A stretch of DNA of 50,277 bases from an uncultured bacterium (GTDB taxonomy: Bacteria > Bacillota > Clostridia > Oscillospirales > Oscillospiraceae). Positions 32,585 to 40,548 of the stretch are shown here, piece by piece; positions within the stretch are counted from its first letter, which is position 1; the number at the start of each line of letters is the position of its first letter. Under the pieces are notes generated by a model that did not search any database, had not been told where the DNA came from, and worked only from the letters and a program-made list of their open reading frames with translations. A program made the position numbers and the translations under genes. Location: positions 1 through 50,277 of the forward strand of contig CAMTMC010000014.1 of assembly GCA_947073515.1 (NCBI GenBank), in the 5' to 3' direction.

Positions 32585-32668
32585 AACAGGACAGGGCCGT
32601 CCATACTGTAGGCACGAAATCTACAGTGTGGGCGGCTGTTCCTCTGCCGCCCGGAGAGGGGATTGTTC

Positions 32669-33289
32669 ATGAACGACCGGAAGCTGAAGCGGTGGGAGCT
32701 GGCCCTGATGTGCGGCGTGTTGGTGGCCCTGGCGGGGGCCGCCTGGCTGGGACAGGAGGGGCAGGAGCTGTCGGACAGCCTGATCCGCCTCCACGTGGTG
32801 GCCAACTCGGACAGCCGGGCGGACCAGGAGCTGAAGCTGGCGGTCCGGGACCAGGTGCTGGCCCGGGCGGAGGAGATCTACCCACAGGGGGCCACCCTGG
32901 AGGAGGCCCGGGCGGCGCTGGAGGGCAATCTGAACCAGCTGGCCGCCGCCGGGCGGGCGGTGGTGGAGGAGCGGGGGTACGACTATCCAGTCACCGCCCA
33001 GCTCACCCAGAGCTGGTTCCCCACCAAGGAGTATGAGGGGTTCGCCCTCCCGGCGGGGAACTACACCGCCCTGCGGGTGACTATCGGGGAGGGGGAGGGC
33101 CAGAACTGGTGGTGTGTGGCTTTCCCGCCCCTGTGCCTGGGGGCGGCCAGTGAGAGCGTGGAGCAGTCGGTGGAGGCCGGCCGCTTCACCCCGGACCAGG
33201 CGGCCCTCATCACCGGGGACAGCGGCGGCTATGTGCTGAAATTCAAGGGGATGGAGCTGCTGGGCCAGCTCCAGGGGATGTTTTCCTGA
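32669..33289 (+). CDS. spoIIR: stage II sporulation protein R
   Basis: A 206-residue secreted signalling protein: one N-terminal hydrophobic helix (about residues 11-27), then SDSLIRLHVVANSDSRADQELKLAVRD, the SpoIIR hallmark, and ALPAGNYTALRVTIGEGEGQNWWCVAFPPLC. SpoIIR is made in the forespore and triggers SpoIIGA to process pro-sigma-E in the mother cell. Start: ATG at 32669 behind GAGAGGGGA. Evidence that the organism is or was a spore former. A sigma-F promoter would be expected in 32585-32660, but I could not identify it. Confidence 0.95.
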   Translation: MNDRKLKRWELALMCGVLVALAGAAWLGQEGQELSDSLIRLHVVANSDSRADQELKLAVRDQVLARAEEIYPQGATLEEARAALEGNLNQLAAAGRAVVEERGYDYPVTAQLTQSWFPTKEYEGFALPAGNYTALRVTIGEGEGQNWWCVAFPPLCLGAASESVEQSVEAGRFTPDQAALITGDSGGYVLKFKGMELLGQLQGMFS

Positions 33290-33296
33290 CAAAGTG

Positions 33297-33328
33297 GGGG
33301 GCGGCGCCGGGCGCTGGCCCCCATTTTT
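33297..33328 (+). terminator. rho-independent terminator of spoIIR
   Basis: GGGGGC (33297-33302) and GCCCCC (33317-33322) enclose a GC-rich inner hairpin; ATTTTT follows. Eight bases after the spoIIR stop. Confidence 0.75.
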
Positions 33329-33356
33329 CCGTCCCGGCTGGGAACAAATGAATAAT

Positions 33357-33385
33357 TTGAAAAACTTTGCCTTTCCCTCTATGCA
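33357..33385 (+). promoter_or_regulatory. possible promoter of the pyrH-polC cluster
   Basis: TTGAAA (33357-33362), 17 bases, TATGCA (33380-33385), in the only AT-rich stretch upstream of pyrH and just after a terminator. A TATATT at about 33401 is an alternative -10. Confidence 0.4.
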
Positions 33386-33441
33386 AATGACAAGAATTAT
33401 ATTAGAATAGAAGACAAGAAAATTAACAGGAGTTGGTTTTT

Positions 33442-34158
33442 ATGTCCGAGCCAAAGTATCAGCGCGTGTTGCTGAAAATCAGCGGCGAGGCCCTGGCGGG
33501 CGACGCCTCCCGGGGGCTGGATTTTCAGGTGATCGGCAAGGTGTGCGACGTGATCAAGCGCTGTGTGGAAAAGGGCGTGCAGATCGGCGTGGTGGTGGGC
33601 GGCGGCAACTTCTGGCGCGGCCTGAAGGACGGCGGCGGCCAGATGGTCCGGGTCCGGTCCGACCACATGGGGATGCTGGCCACCGCCATCAACGCCCTGG
33701 CCGTGGCCGACGTGCTGGAGCAGAAGGGGGTGGAGGTCCGGGTGGAGACCGCCATTGAGATGCGCTCCATCGCCGAGCCCTACATCCGCTCCAAGGCCAT
33801 CCGCCACCTGGAGAAGGGCCGGGTCGTCATCTTCGGCTGCGGCACCGGGAACCCCTTCTTCTCCACCGACACCGCCGCCGTCCTCCGGGCCGCTGAGATC
33901 GACGCCGACGTCATCCTCCTGGCCAAGAATATCGACGGCGTCTACTCCGCCGACCCCAAGAAGGACCCCAACGCTGTCAAGTACAGCAAGATTTCCTACG
34001 ACGATGTGCTGGCCCAGCACCTGGGGGTGATGGACACCACCGCCACTTCCCTGTCCATGGATAACGAGATCCCCGTCCTCCTCTTTGCCCTGAAGGATCC
34101 GGAAAATATCCTCCGGGTGGTCATGGGAGAGGAGATCGGCACCATTGTGGGCGGCTAA
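33442..34158 (+). CDS. pyrH: UMP kinase
   Basis: A 238-residue amino-acid-kinase-fold enzyme converting UMP to UDP. Seen: [62 protein letters not shown] and [19 protein letters not shown]. Hexameric and cytosolic, feedback-controlled by UTP and GTP in relatives. Start ATG at 33442 after ACAGGAG. First gene of the conserved pyrH-frr-uppS-cdsA-dxr-rseP-ispG-polC series. Confidence 0.97.
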   Translation: MSEPKYQRVLLKISGEALAGDASRGLDFQVIGKVCDVIKRCVEKGVQIGVVVGGGNFWRGLKDGGGQMVRVRSDHMGMLATAINALAVADVLEQKGVEVRVETAIEMRSIAEPYIRSKAIRHLEKGRVVIFGCGTGNPFFSTDTAAVLRAAEIDADVILLAKNIDGVYSADPKKDPNAVKYSKISYDDVLAQHLGVMDTTATSLSMDNEIPVLLFALKDPENILRVVMGEEIGTIVGG

Positions 34159-34193
34159 CCCCCAGGCAGAATAAGGAAAGGAAGAGGATTACT

Positions 34194-34748
34194 ATGAGCG
34201 CTGAGAGCAAAGTTTATGATGAGAGAATGATGAAGACCATCGAGGTGGTCAAGTCCAACTTCGCCGCCGTCCGGGCGGGCCGGGCCAACGCCGGCGTGCT
34301 GGACCGCATCATGGTGGAGTACTACGGCACCCCCACCCCCCTGAACCAGGTGGCCAACATCAGCTCCCCAGACCCCCGCACCCTGGTGATCCAGCCCTAT
34401 GACGCCTCCCTGATGAAGGCCATTGAGAAGGCCATCCAGACCTCTGATCTGGGTATCAACCCCCAGAACGACGGCCGGGTGATCCGCCTGGCCTTCCCCC
34501 AGCTCACCGAGGAGCGCCGCAAGGATCTGACCAAGCAGGTTCGCAAGTACGGCGAGGAGGGCAAGGTGGCCCTGCGGAATATCCGCCGGGACGCCATGGA
34601 GGATTTCAAGAAAATGAAGAAGAACTCCGAGATCACCGAGGACGACCAGAAGAACCTGGAGAAGGAGCTTCAGGACCTGACGGATAAGCGGTGCAAGGAC
34701 ATCGACGATCTGACAGCCAAAAAGGAAAAGGAACTGATGGCGGTGTAG
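34194..34748 (+). CDS. frr: ribosome recycling factor
   Basis: A 184-residue protein of the standard RRF length. Seen: RAGRANAGVLDRIMVEYYGTP and the SSPDPRTLVIQPYD segment, DLGINPQNDGRVIRLAFPQLTEERRKDL, and the long C-terminal helix ending in LTAKKEKELMAV. With EF-G it splits the ribosome after termination. 35 bases after pyrH, with GGAAAGGAAGAGG in front. Confidence 0.98.
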   Translation: MSAESKVYDERMMKTIEVVKSNFAAVRAGRANAGVLDRIMVEYYGTPTPLNQVANISSPDPRTLVIQPYDASLMKAIEKAIQTSDLGINPQNDGRVIRLAFPQLTEERRKDLTKQVRKYGEEGKVALRNIRRDAMEDFKKMKKNSEITEDDQKNLEKELQDLTDKRCKDIDDLTAKKEKELMAV

Positions 34749-34808
34749 CGGCCTCCGGCGGGGCCTGGCGCCATGTTACACGGGCCCGGCGGGGACCAAA
34801 GAACATAG

Positions 34809-34853
34809 TGCGAAATGCAGAATGTACCCACGCTGTTCATTCTGCATTTCGCA
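34809..34853. repeat. 16-bp stem hairpin between frr and uppS
   Basis: TGCGAAATGCAGAATG (34809-34824) and its exact complement (34838-34853) with a 13-base loop, 20 bases upstream of the uppS ATG. There is no U-run; it may be an mRNA stability or processing element, or a small dispersed palindrome. Confidence 0.65.
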
Positions 34854-34873
34854 TGTTTCAAGGGGGAAGGCGG

Positions 34874-35620
34874 ATGCCGCTGTTTTGGCCGGAGAAAAAA
34901 AATATCGCCCAGGTGGACTTTGACAAGCTCCCACGGCATATCGCTATGATTATGGACGGCAATGGCCGCTGGGCCAAGAAGCGGGGCCTGCCCCGCACCG
35001 CTGGCCACGCTGCGGGGGCGGAGACCTTCCGGACCATCGCCACCTACTGCAAGGAGATCGGCCTGGAGTATCTCACTGTCTACGCCTTTTCCACGGAGAA
35101 CTGGAGGAGGTCGGCGGAGGAGGTCTCCGCCATTATGGACCTGCTGAAGCGGTATCTGCTGGAGGCCATCGGCAAGATGGAACGGGACCGGGTGAAAATG
35201 GAGTTTTTCGGCGATCTGTCCCCCCTGGCGCCTGAGCTGCGGGAGCTGTGCCGGCGCACCCGGGAGATCTCCAAGGGGTACGACGGCTGTCAGGTGAACA
35301 TCTGCCTGAACTACGGCGGCCGGGACGAGCTTGTCCGGGCGGCGAAGGCCTTCGCCCAGGACTGCGTGGAGGGCAGGGCTGACCCAAACCACCTGAGCCA
35401 GGAGCGGTTTGGCGGCTATCTGTTCTCCCGGGGGGTACCGGATCCAGATCTGATCATCCGGCCCAGCGGAGAGCTGCGGCTGTCCAACTTCCTGCTGTGG
35501 CAGTGCGCTTACGCTGAATTTTACTTCACCGATGTGTTGTGGCCCGACTTCTCCAAGGAGGAGCTCCACCGGGCCATCGCGGCCTACCAGGGCCGCAGCC
35601 GCCGGTTCGGGGGTGTATGA
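34874..35620 (+). CDS. uppS: undecaprenyl (polyprenyl) diphosphate synthase
   Basis: A 248-residue cis-prenyltransferase that makes the C55 carrier lipid for the cell wall from FPP and IPP. Seen: IAMIMDGNGRWAKKRGLPR with catalytic Asp28, YAFSTENWRR, LNYGGRDELVRA, RPSGELRLSNFLLWQ and AEFYFTDVLWPDF. Start ATG at 34874 behind AGGGGGAAGG. cdsA begins one base after its stop. Confidence 0.97.
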   Translation: MPLFWPEKKNIAQVDFDKLPRHIAMIMDGNGRWAKKRGLPRTAGHAAGAETFRTIATYCKEIGLEYLTVYAFSTENWRRSAEEVSAIMDLLKRYLLEAIGKMERDRVKMEFFGDLSPLAPELRELCRRTREISKGYDGCQVNICLNYGGRDELVRAAKAFAQDCVEGRADPNHLSQERFGGYLFSRGVPDPDLIIRPSGELRLSNFLLWQCAYAEFYFTDVLWPDFSKEELHRAIAAYQGRSRRFGGV

Positions 35621-35621
35621 C

Positions 35622-36440
35622 TTGATTACACGTATTATCGTGGCGCTGGTGCTGGCCCCGCTGTTCTTAGCGGTGCTGATTTTCTTCCCGCCGGTGATGC
35701 TGGCGGTGATGGTGGCGGGCATCGGGGCCCTGGCCTCCTATGAGTTCCTCCGGGCCACCCAGGTGGCCCACCACAACGGGATGTACATCCTCACCGCCCT
35801 GGCCGCCGCCGTCATCCCTGTGGGCCACTGGCTGGGGGCGGGGAGCTGGACTGCCCGGGCGGTGACCTTGGCGCTGATGGCCCTGCTGTTTTTCCTGGCT
35901 ATCCGCCTGTACGGCACCCAGCGGGCCGTCCGGGCGGAGCACCTGATGGTCTGCCTGTTCGCCGGGGCGGTGATCCCCCTGTTCCTGTCCGCCCTGATCC
36001 AGCTGAAGGGGATGGAGAATGGCCGGGGTTTTGTGCTCCTGCCGGTGGTCTGCGCCTTTACCACCGATATCGGGGCCTATTTCGCCGGGGTTTTCCTGGG
36101 GAAGCACCGGGGGATTACCCAGGTCAGCCCCAACAAGTCCCTGGAGGGCTATGTGGGCGGAATCCTCTCCGGCTGCCTGTTTATGCTGGTTTACGGCCTG
36201 CTGGTCCAGCAGCTGGGCGGGCTGGAGGTCCGCTTCCCGGTGATGGCCCTCTACGGCCTGGTGGGCAGCGCCGTGGCGGAGCTGGGGGACCTGTCCTTCT
36301 CCCTCATCAAGCGCCAGTACGGGGTGAAGGACTACGGCACCCTCCTGCCGGGCCACGGCGGGATGCTGGACCGGTTCGACTCTATGATCTTTGCCGCCCC
36401 CACCCTGCTGCTGCTGGTGGAGATTCTGCCGGCCTTTTGA
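35622..36440 (+). CDS. cdsA: phosphatidate cytidylyltransferase
   Basis: A 272-residue membrane enzyme with about eight spans that makes CDP-diacylglycerol for phospholipid synthesis. The C-terminal signature is clear: SFSLIKRQYGVKDYGTLLPG, then HGGMLDRFDSMIFAAP. Start is TTG at 35622, directly after the uppS stop and behind GGGGGTG, giving MITRIIVALVLAPLF; the frame has no suitable ATG. Intact. Confidence 0.95.
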   Translation: MITRIIVALVLAPLFLAVLIFFPPVMLAVMVAGIGALASYEFLRATQVAHHNGMYILTALAAAVIPVGHWLGAGSWTARAVTLALMALLFFLAIRLYGTQRAVRAEHLMVCLFAGAVIPLFLSALIQLKGMENGRGFVLLPVVCAFTTDIGAYFAGVFLGKHRGITQVSPNKSLEGYVGGILSGCLFMLVYGLLVQQLGGLEVRFPVMALYGLVGSAVAELGDLSFSLIKRQYGVKDYGTLLPGHGGMLDRFDSMIFAAPTLLLLVEILPAF

Positions 36441-36524
36441 CCTCCTTTCCCTGGAAATAACGGGGAAGCGGAGAAAGACTGTATGGCCTGGCCGGGTTTG
36501 ACTCGTTTTACGGGGAGGGAGAGC

Positions 36525-36710
36525 ATGGAATTCGCTGGCTTGCCCTGGTTTGTTTGGGCAGCGGTTTTTGTCGCTCTCTTCTCAGGCCTCTGCTCGTTCC
36601 ACCGGCCCTCGGCACAGGAGGAACCGCTCGGCTGGCGGAAAATCGCCGGCTCTGTTCTGACTGGGATTGTTGTATTCCTTGCCATTTTTGCTGTGATAAA
36701 GGTATTTTGA
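36525..36710 (+). CDS. 61-residue two-helix membrane protein, unknown
   Basis: A short protein with two hydrophobic helices (about residues 4-22 and 38-60) and a charged middle (HRPSAQEEPLGWRK). It has an excellent ribosome site (GGGAGGGAGAGC) and its stop lies one base before the dxr ATG, so it is likely translated with dxr. The usual Firmicutes cluster goes straight from cdsA to dxr. No family recognised. An upstream in-frame ATG at 36483 has no ribosome site. Confidence 0.7.
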   Translation: MEFAGLPWFVWAAVFVALFSGLCSFHRPSAQEEPLGWRKIAGSVLTGIVVFLAIFAVIKVF

Positions 36711-36711
36711 T

Positions 36712-37848
36712 ATGAGTAATCACGTTACGATTTTAGGTTCCACCGGCTCCATCGGGCGGCAGTCATTGGAAGTGATTGCCGCCTTGGGCATGGAAGCGGT
36801 GGCGCTTGCCGCCAACTCCAGCGTGAAGCGGATGGAGGAGCAAGCCCGGCAGTACAAACCCAAGCTGGCCGTCCTGGCTGACGAGAAGGCCGCCGCCGAC
36901 CTGCGGGTCCGTTTGGCGGACACCAACGTCCAGGTGCTGGGGGGACTGGGGGGTCTGCTGGAGGCCGCCGTCATCCCCTCCGCCGACACCGCCATCGCCT
37001 CTCTGGTGGGGATGGCCGGCCTCCGGCCCACCCTGGCCGCCATCCGGGAGGGGAAGCGTATCGCCTTGGCCAACAAGGAGACCCTGGTCTGCGCCGGCCC
37101 CCTGGTGCTGGAGGAGGCCCGGGACTACGGCGCCAAGATCCTCCCTGTGGACTCGGAGCACTCCGCCCTGTTCCAGTGCCTGGAGGGCCACGACCGGAGG
37201 GAGGTCAAGCGGCTGATCCTCACCTGCTCTGGCGGCCCCTTCTACGGCAAGGCCCAGGAGGAGCTGGCCCATATCACCGTGGAGGACGCCCTGCGCCACC
37301 CCAACTGGTCCATGGGCGCCAAGATCACCGTGGATTCCGCCACCCTGATGAACAAGGGCCTGGAGGTCATTGAGGCCATGCATCTGTACCGGGTGCCGGT
37401 GGAAAAAATTTCTGTGGTGATCCACCGGGAGAGTATCATTCACTCCCTGGTGGAATACTGTGATAACGCGGTACTGGCCCAGATGGGGGCTCCTGACATG
37501 CGCCTGCCCATCCAGTACGCCCTCACCTGGCCCAACCGGGCGGCCTCCCAGGCCGTGACGCCTCTGGACCTGTGGAACTGTGGGCCCCTGACCTTTGGCA
37601 GCCCGGATCTGGACACCTTCCGCTGCCTGGCTCTGGCTCTGGAGGCGGCCAAAACCGGCGGCACCGCCGGGGCCATCCTCAACGGGGCCAACGAGGGGGC
37701 CGTGGCCCGGTTCCTGGCCGGGGAGATCGGGTTTTTGGATATTGCCCGGAAGGTGGAGCGGGCTATGGAACGGGTGCCTGTTGTACAAAACCCCACCATG
37801 CAGGACATTTTGGACGCTGATCAGGCCGCGCGGGAGAGCGTGGGGTAA
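36712..37848 (+). CDS. dxr: 1-deoxy-D-xylulose-5-phosphate reductoisomerase
   Basis: A 378-residue NADPH-dependent enzyme of the MEP pathway. Seen: the NADPH loop ILGSTGSIGRQSLEVI, ANKETLVCAGPLV, LPVDSEHSALFQCL (metal-binding Asp-Ser-Glu), LTCSGGPFYG, HPNWSMGAKITVDSATLMNKG, and IHRESIIHSLVEY. Full length. Begins right after the small membrane protein gene. Confidence 0.97.
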   Translation: MSNHVTILGSTGSIGRQSLEVIAALGMEAVALAANSSVKRMEEQARQYKPKLAVLADEKAAADLRVRLADTNVQVLGGLGGLLEAAVIPSADTAIASLVGMAGLRPTLAAIREGKRIALANKETLVCAGPLVLEEARDYGAKILPVDSEHSALFQCLEGHDRREVKRLILTCSGGPFYGKAQEELAHITVEDALRHPNWSMGAKITVDSATLMNKGLEVIEAMHLYRVPVEKISVVIHRESIIHSLVEYCDNAVLAQMGAPDMRLPIQYALTWPNRAASQAVTPLDLWNCGPLTFGSPDLDTFRCLALALEAAKTGGTAGAILNGANEGAVARFLAGEIGFLDIARKVERAMERVPVVQNPTMQDILDADQAARESVG

Positions 37849-37863
37849 ATTCATAGCTGGGTA

Positions 37864-37983
37864 GGCGGCCTCGGGCCGCCCCAACCGGGGAAGACGTTGG
37901 GAGGGGTGCCCCGGCGCGGCGTATGTTTTGCGGGCGCCGCCCGCAAAAGAATACCAGTCTGGAACGGGCGGCCTCGGGCCGCC
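37864..37983. repeat. GC-rich palindromic repeats between dxr and rseP
   Basis: The 17-mer GGCGGCCTCGGGCCGCC occurs twice in direct order (37864-37880 and 37967-37983), each able to form a hairpin. A third GC hairpin (GCGGGCGCCGCCCGC, 37930-37944) lies between. The spacer is 161 bases long; no gene seen. Confidence 0.65.
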
Positions 37984-38009
37984 CATATAAACATTTTTGG
38001 AGGCAAGCC

Positions 38010-39074
38010 ATGCTCTATATCATCATTGCAATCCTGATTTTTGGCGTTTTGATTGCCACCCACGAGCTGGGGCATTTCGCCGCCGCCAAGCTGCTGGGGG
38101 TGAAGGTCAACGAGTTCGCCGTGGGTATGGGCCCCGCTGTGTTCAAAAGGCAGAGGGGCGAGACCCTCTACAGCCTGAGGGTCCTGCCCATCGGCGGCTA
38201 TTGCGCCATGGAGGGGGAGGACGATGACTCCGCCGACCCTCGTGCTTTCGGCAGGGCCGCCGGCTGGAAGAAGCTGGTGATCCTCGTGGCCGGGGCGGCT
38301 ATGAACTTCCTCACTGGCCTGCTGGTGATGCTGGTGCTGTTTAGCCAGGCGGCGGGTTTTCGGTATGAGGTTTACGCTGGCTCTATTGAGGGCTACGGCA
38401 CCGAGGACTGCGGCCTTTTGCCCGGTGACCGGCTGCTGTCGGTAGACGGACACCGGGTGCTGGCCTACGGCAACGGCCGTTTCTACCTGGACCGGGCGGG
38501 GGAGACCCTGGACTTCGTGGTGGAACGGGAGGGGCGGAAGGTGGAGCTGAAGGATATCCATCTCCCCTATCAGGAGCGCGTCGATGAAAATGGGACTTAC
38601 ACCCGTCTGCGGGGCATCCGAATGGGCGGGATGGTGGAGGCTGCCGGCTGGACAGATAAGGTAGCCTACGCTTGGAATACGTCTCTGGACTTTGTACGGA
38701 TGGTCTGGGTCAGCTTGGGCGACCTGGTCACCGGGGCGGTGGGCCTGCGGGATATGGCCGGCCCGGTGGGTATTGTGGATTTGATGAGCGATGTGGGCAG
38801 CCAGGCCCCCACGGCGGCGGTGGCCGCCTGGAACCTGGGCTATCTGGCGGCTTTCATTGCGGTGAACCTGGCGGTGATGAACCTGCTGCCCCTGCCGGCC
38901 CTGGATGGCGGGCGGATATTCTTCCTGCTGCTCAACGGGCTGGCTTATAGACTATTCCGTCGAAAAATTGACCCCAAGTATGAGGGCTATGTCCACCTGG
39001 CCGGGCTGGCCGCCCTTATGGGCCTTTCGCTGGTGGTGATGATGAGCGATATTGGCAAGCTGATCGGGAGGTAA
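38010..39074 (+). CDS. rseP: RseP-like site-2 intramembrane metalloprotease
   Basis: A 354-residue membrane zinc protease. The active-site HELGH is at residues 18-22 in the first helix, followed by the FAVGMGP loop, a PDZ domain (about 120-200, with LLPGDRLLSVDG), and the second zinc motif NLLPLPALDGGR toward the end. It cuts transmembrane segments of anti-sigma factors and signal peptides. Start ATG at 38010 behind TTTTGGAGGC. ispG starts two bases after its stop. Confidence 0.95.
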   Translation: MLYIIIAILIFGVLIATHELGHFAAAKLLGVKVNEFAVGMGPAVFKRQRGETLYSLRVLPIGGYCAMEGEDDDSADPRAFGRAAGWKKLVILVAGAAMNFLTGLLVMLVLFSQAAGFRYEVYAGSIEGYGTEDCGLLPGDRLLSVDGHRVLAYGNGRFYLDRAGETLDFVVEREGRKVELKDIHLPYQERVDENGTYTRLRGIRMGGMVEAAGWTDKVAYAWNTSLDFVRMVWVSLGDLVTGAVGLRDMAGPVGIVDLMSDVGSQAPTAAVAAWNLGYLAAFIAVNLAVMNLLPLPALDGGRIFFLLLNGLAYRLFRRKIDPKYEGYVHLAGLAALMGLSLVVMMSDIGKLIGR

Positions 39075-39076
39075 CC

Positions 39077-40114
39077 ATGACAAAACAGATCTATGTGGGG
39101 GGCGTCCCCATCGGCGGGGGGGCCCCCGTCACCATCCAGTCCATGACCAACACTCCCACGCAAAACGTGGCGGCCACAGCTGCCCAGATTAAACGGCTGG
39201 CCACCGCTGGGTGTGAGATTGTCCGGGTGGCAGTACCCGACCTGGAGGCCGCCTGGGCGGTGGGCAGGATCAAGGAGGAGAGCCCTATCCCGGTGGTGGT
39301 GGACATCCATTTTGATTACAAGCTGGCTCTGGAGGCCATCGCCGCCGGAGCGGACAAGGTGCGGATCAACCCGGGGAACATCGGCGGGGCGGACCGGGTG
39401 AAGGCGGTGGCGGACGCCTGCCGGCAAAAAAACATCCCCATCCGGATCGGGGTGAACGGCGGCTCTCTGGAGAGGGAGCTGCTGGCTCAATATGGCCGGA
39501 TCTGTCCGGAAGCCATGGTGGAGTCAGCTTTTAGACATATCCGTCTATTAAATCAGTTTGACTTTGATGACATCTGCGTCTCCCTGAAATCCTCCAGCGT
39601 GCCTGTGACCATGCGGGCCTGCCAGCTGATGAGGGAACAGAGCCGCTACCCCTTACATATCGGGGTCACGGAGACTGGGACGGTGAAAATGGGCACCTTG
39701 AAGTCCGCTGTGGGCATCGGGGGCCTGCTGGCCTTGGGCATTGGGGACACCATGCGGGTTTCTCTGTCCGCTGACCCGGTGGAGGAGATCTATGCCGCCA
39801 AAGATATTTTGAGGGCGGCGGGAATTAGACGAGATAGTCCAGAACTTGTGTCCTGCCCCACCTGCGGCCGGACCCGCATTGATCTGATCGCCTTGGCCAA
39901 CCAGGTGGAGGAGCGCCTGAAGATGGTGGACAAGCCCATCACTGTGGCGGTGATGGGCTGCGCCGTCAACGGGCCTGGGGAGGCCCGGGCCGCCGACTGC
40001 GGCATCGCCGGTGGTGACGGGGAGGGCCTGCTGTTCCAAAAGGGGGAGATCATCAAGAAGGTCCCCCAGGATCAGCTGGTGGACGAGCTGTTCCAGCTGA
40101 TTGAGCGTATATAA
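39077..40114 (+). CDS. ispG: 4-hydroxy-3-methylbut-2-enyl-diphosphate synthase
   Basis: A 345-residue [4Fe-4S] enzyme (GcpE) making HMBPP in the MEP pathway. Seen: PVTIQSMTNTPTQNV, VVDIHFDYKLALEA, VRINPGNIGG, and the cluster ligands in SCPTCGRTRID and MGCAVNGPGEARAADCGIAG. Three conserved cysteines are in place. Two bases after rseP; translationally linked. Confidence 0.97.
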   Translation: MTKQIYVGGVPIGGGAPVTIQSMTNTPTQNVAATAAQIKRLATAGCEIVRVAVPDLEAAWAVGRIKEESPIPVVVDIHFDYKLALEAIAAGADKVRINPGNIGGADRVKAVADACRQKNIPIRIGVNGGSLERELLAQYGRICPEAMVESAFRHIRLLNQFDFDDICVSLKSSSVPVTMRACQLMREQSRYPLHIGVTETGTVKMGTLKSAVGIGGLLALGIGDTMRVSLSADPVEEIYAAKDILRAAGIRRDSPELVSCPTCGRTRIDLIALANQVEERLKMVDKPITVAVMGCAVNGPGEARAADCGIAGGDGEGLLFQKGEIIKKVPQDQLVDELFQLIERI

Positions 40115-40116
40115 GG

Positions 40117-40133
40117 CCCCTTTGTGAAAGGGG
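40117..40133. repeat. small hairpin in a repeat-like spacer
   Basis: CCCCTTTGTGAAAGGGG directly after ispG. The following 160 bases (to 40293) look like an intergenic repeat rather than a gene. Confidence 0.45.
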
Positions 40134-40293
40134 ACTGGCACAACGAAGCCGTGACTAGAGGATTTCGTTGGTCGGAAACGTTCTGCTTGTAGGAATACTT
40201 CCACCAGCAGACTTTGCCCGGCGCTCCCCCTCCCTTAGATAAGGAAGGCCTGCCGCCTGCGGGCAAAACGAGAGCAGCGAGGAGAGGAAGATT

Positions 40294-40548
40294 ATGCTTG
40301 CTTACGGCTATGAATGGAGCAGCGGAGAAGAACGTCCCCAGATTCTGCGGGAGGCCAGTTTGGTCTGTACCCAGGAGGAGCTGGACGACTTGATCACAAT
40401 GCTCCAGGAGTTTCGGGACGGCCAGCCGCTGGAGCAGGAGGGCGACCACAAACATTTTCGGGATTGGAACGAAGGTTGGAGCAAGCAGAGCTCCGACTTT
40501 ATCATTTTTATTGCAGATCAGCCCTGGACAAAGGAGAATCAAGAGTAA
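40294..40548 (+). CDS. 84-residue protein of unknown function
   Basis: A soluble, acidic, tryptophan-rich small protein (YGYEWSSGEERPQIL, TQEELDDLITMLQEF, FRDWNEGWSKQSSDFIIFIAD). A good ribosome site, GAGGAGAGGAAG, precedes the ATG, and its stop is immediately followed by the polC ATG. It has no membrane segment or cysteine cluster. No family recognised; its position directly before polC makes expression likely. Confidence 0.75.
   Translation: MLAYGYEWSSGEERPQILREASLVCTQEELDDLITMLQEFRDGQPLEQEGDHKHFRDWNEGWSKQSSDFIIFIADQPWTKENQE

Noticed and set aside
34749..34873. Possible riboswitch or T-box before uppS
   Set aside because: Only a simple hairpin is present; no T-box or known riboswitch core sequence.
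37849..38009. CRISPR-like direct repeat between dxr and rseP
   Set aside because: Only two copies of a short palindrome, with no regular spacers and no cas genes.
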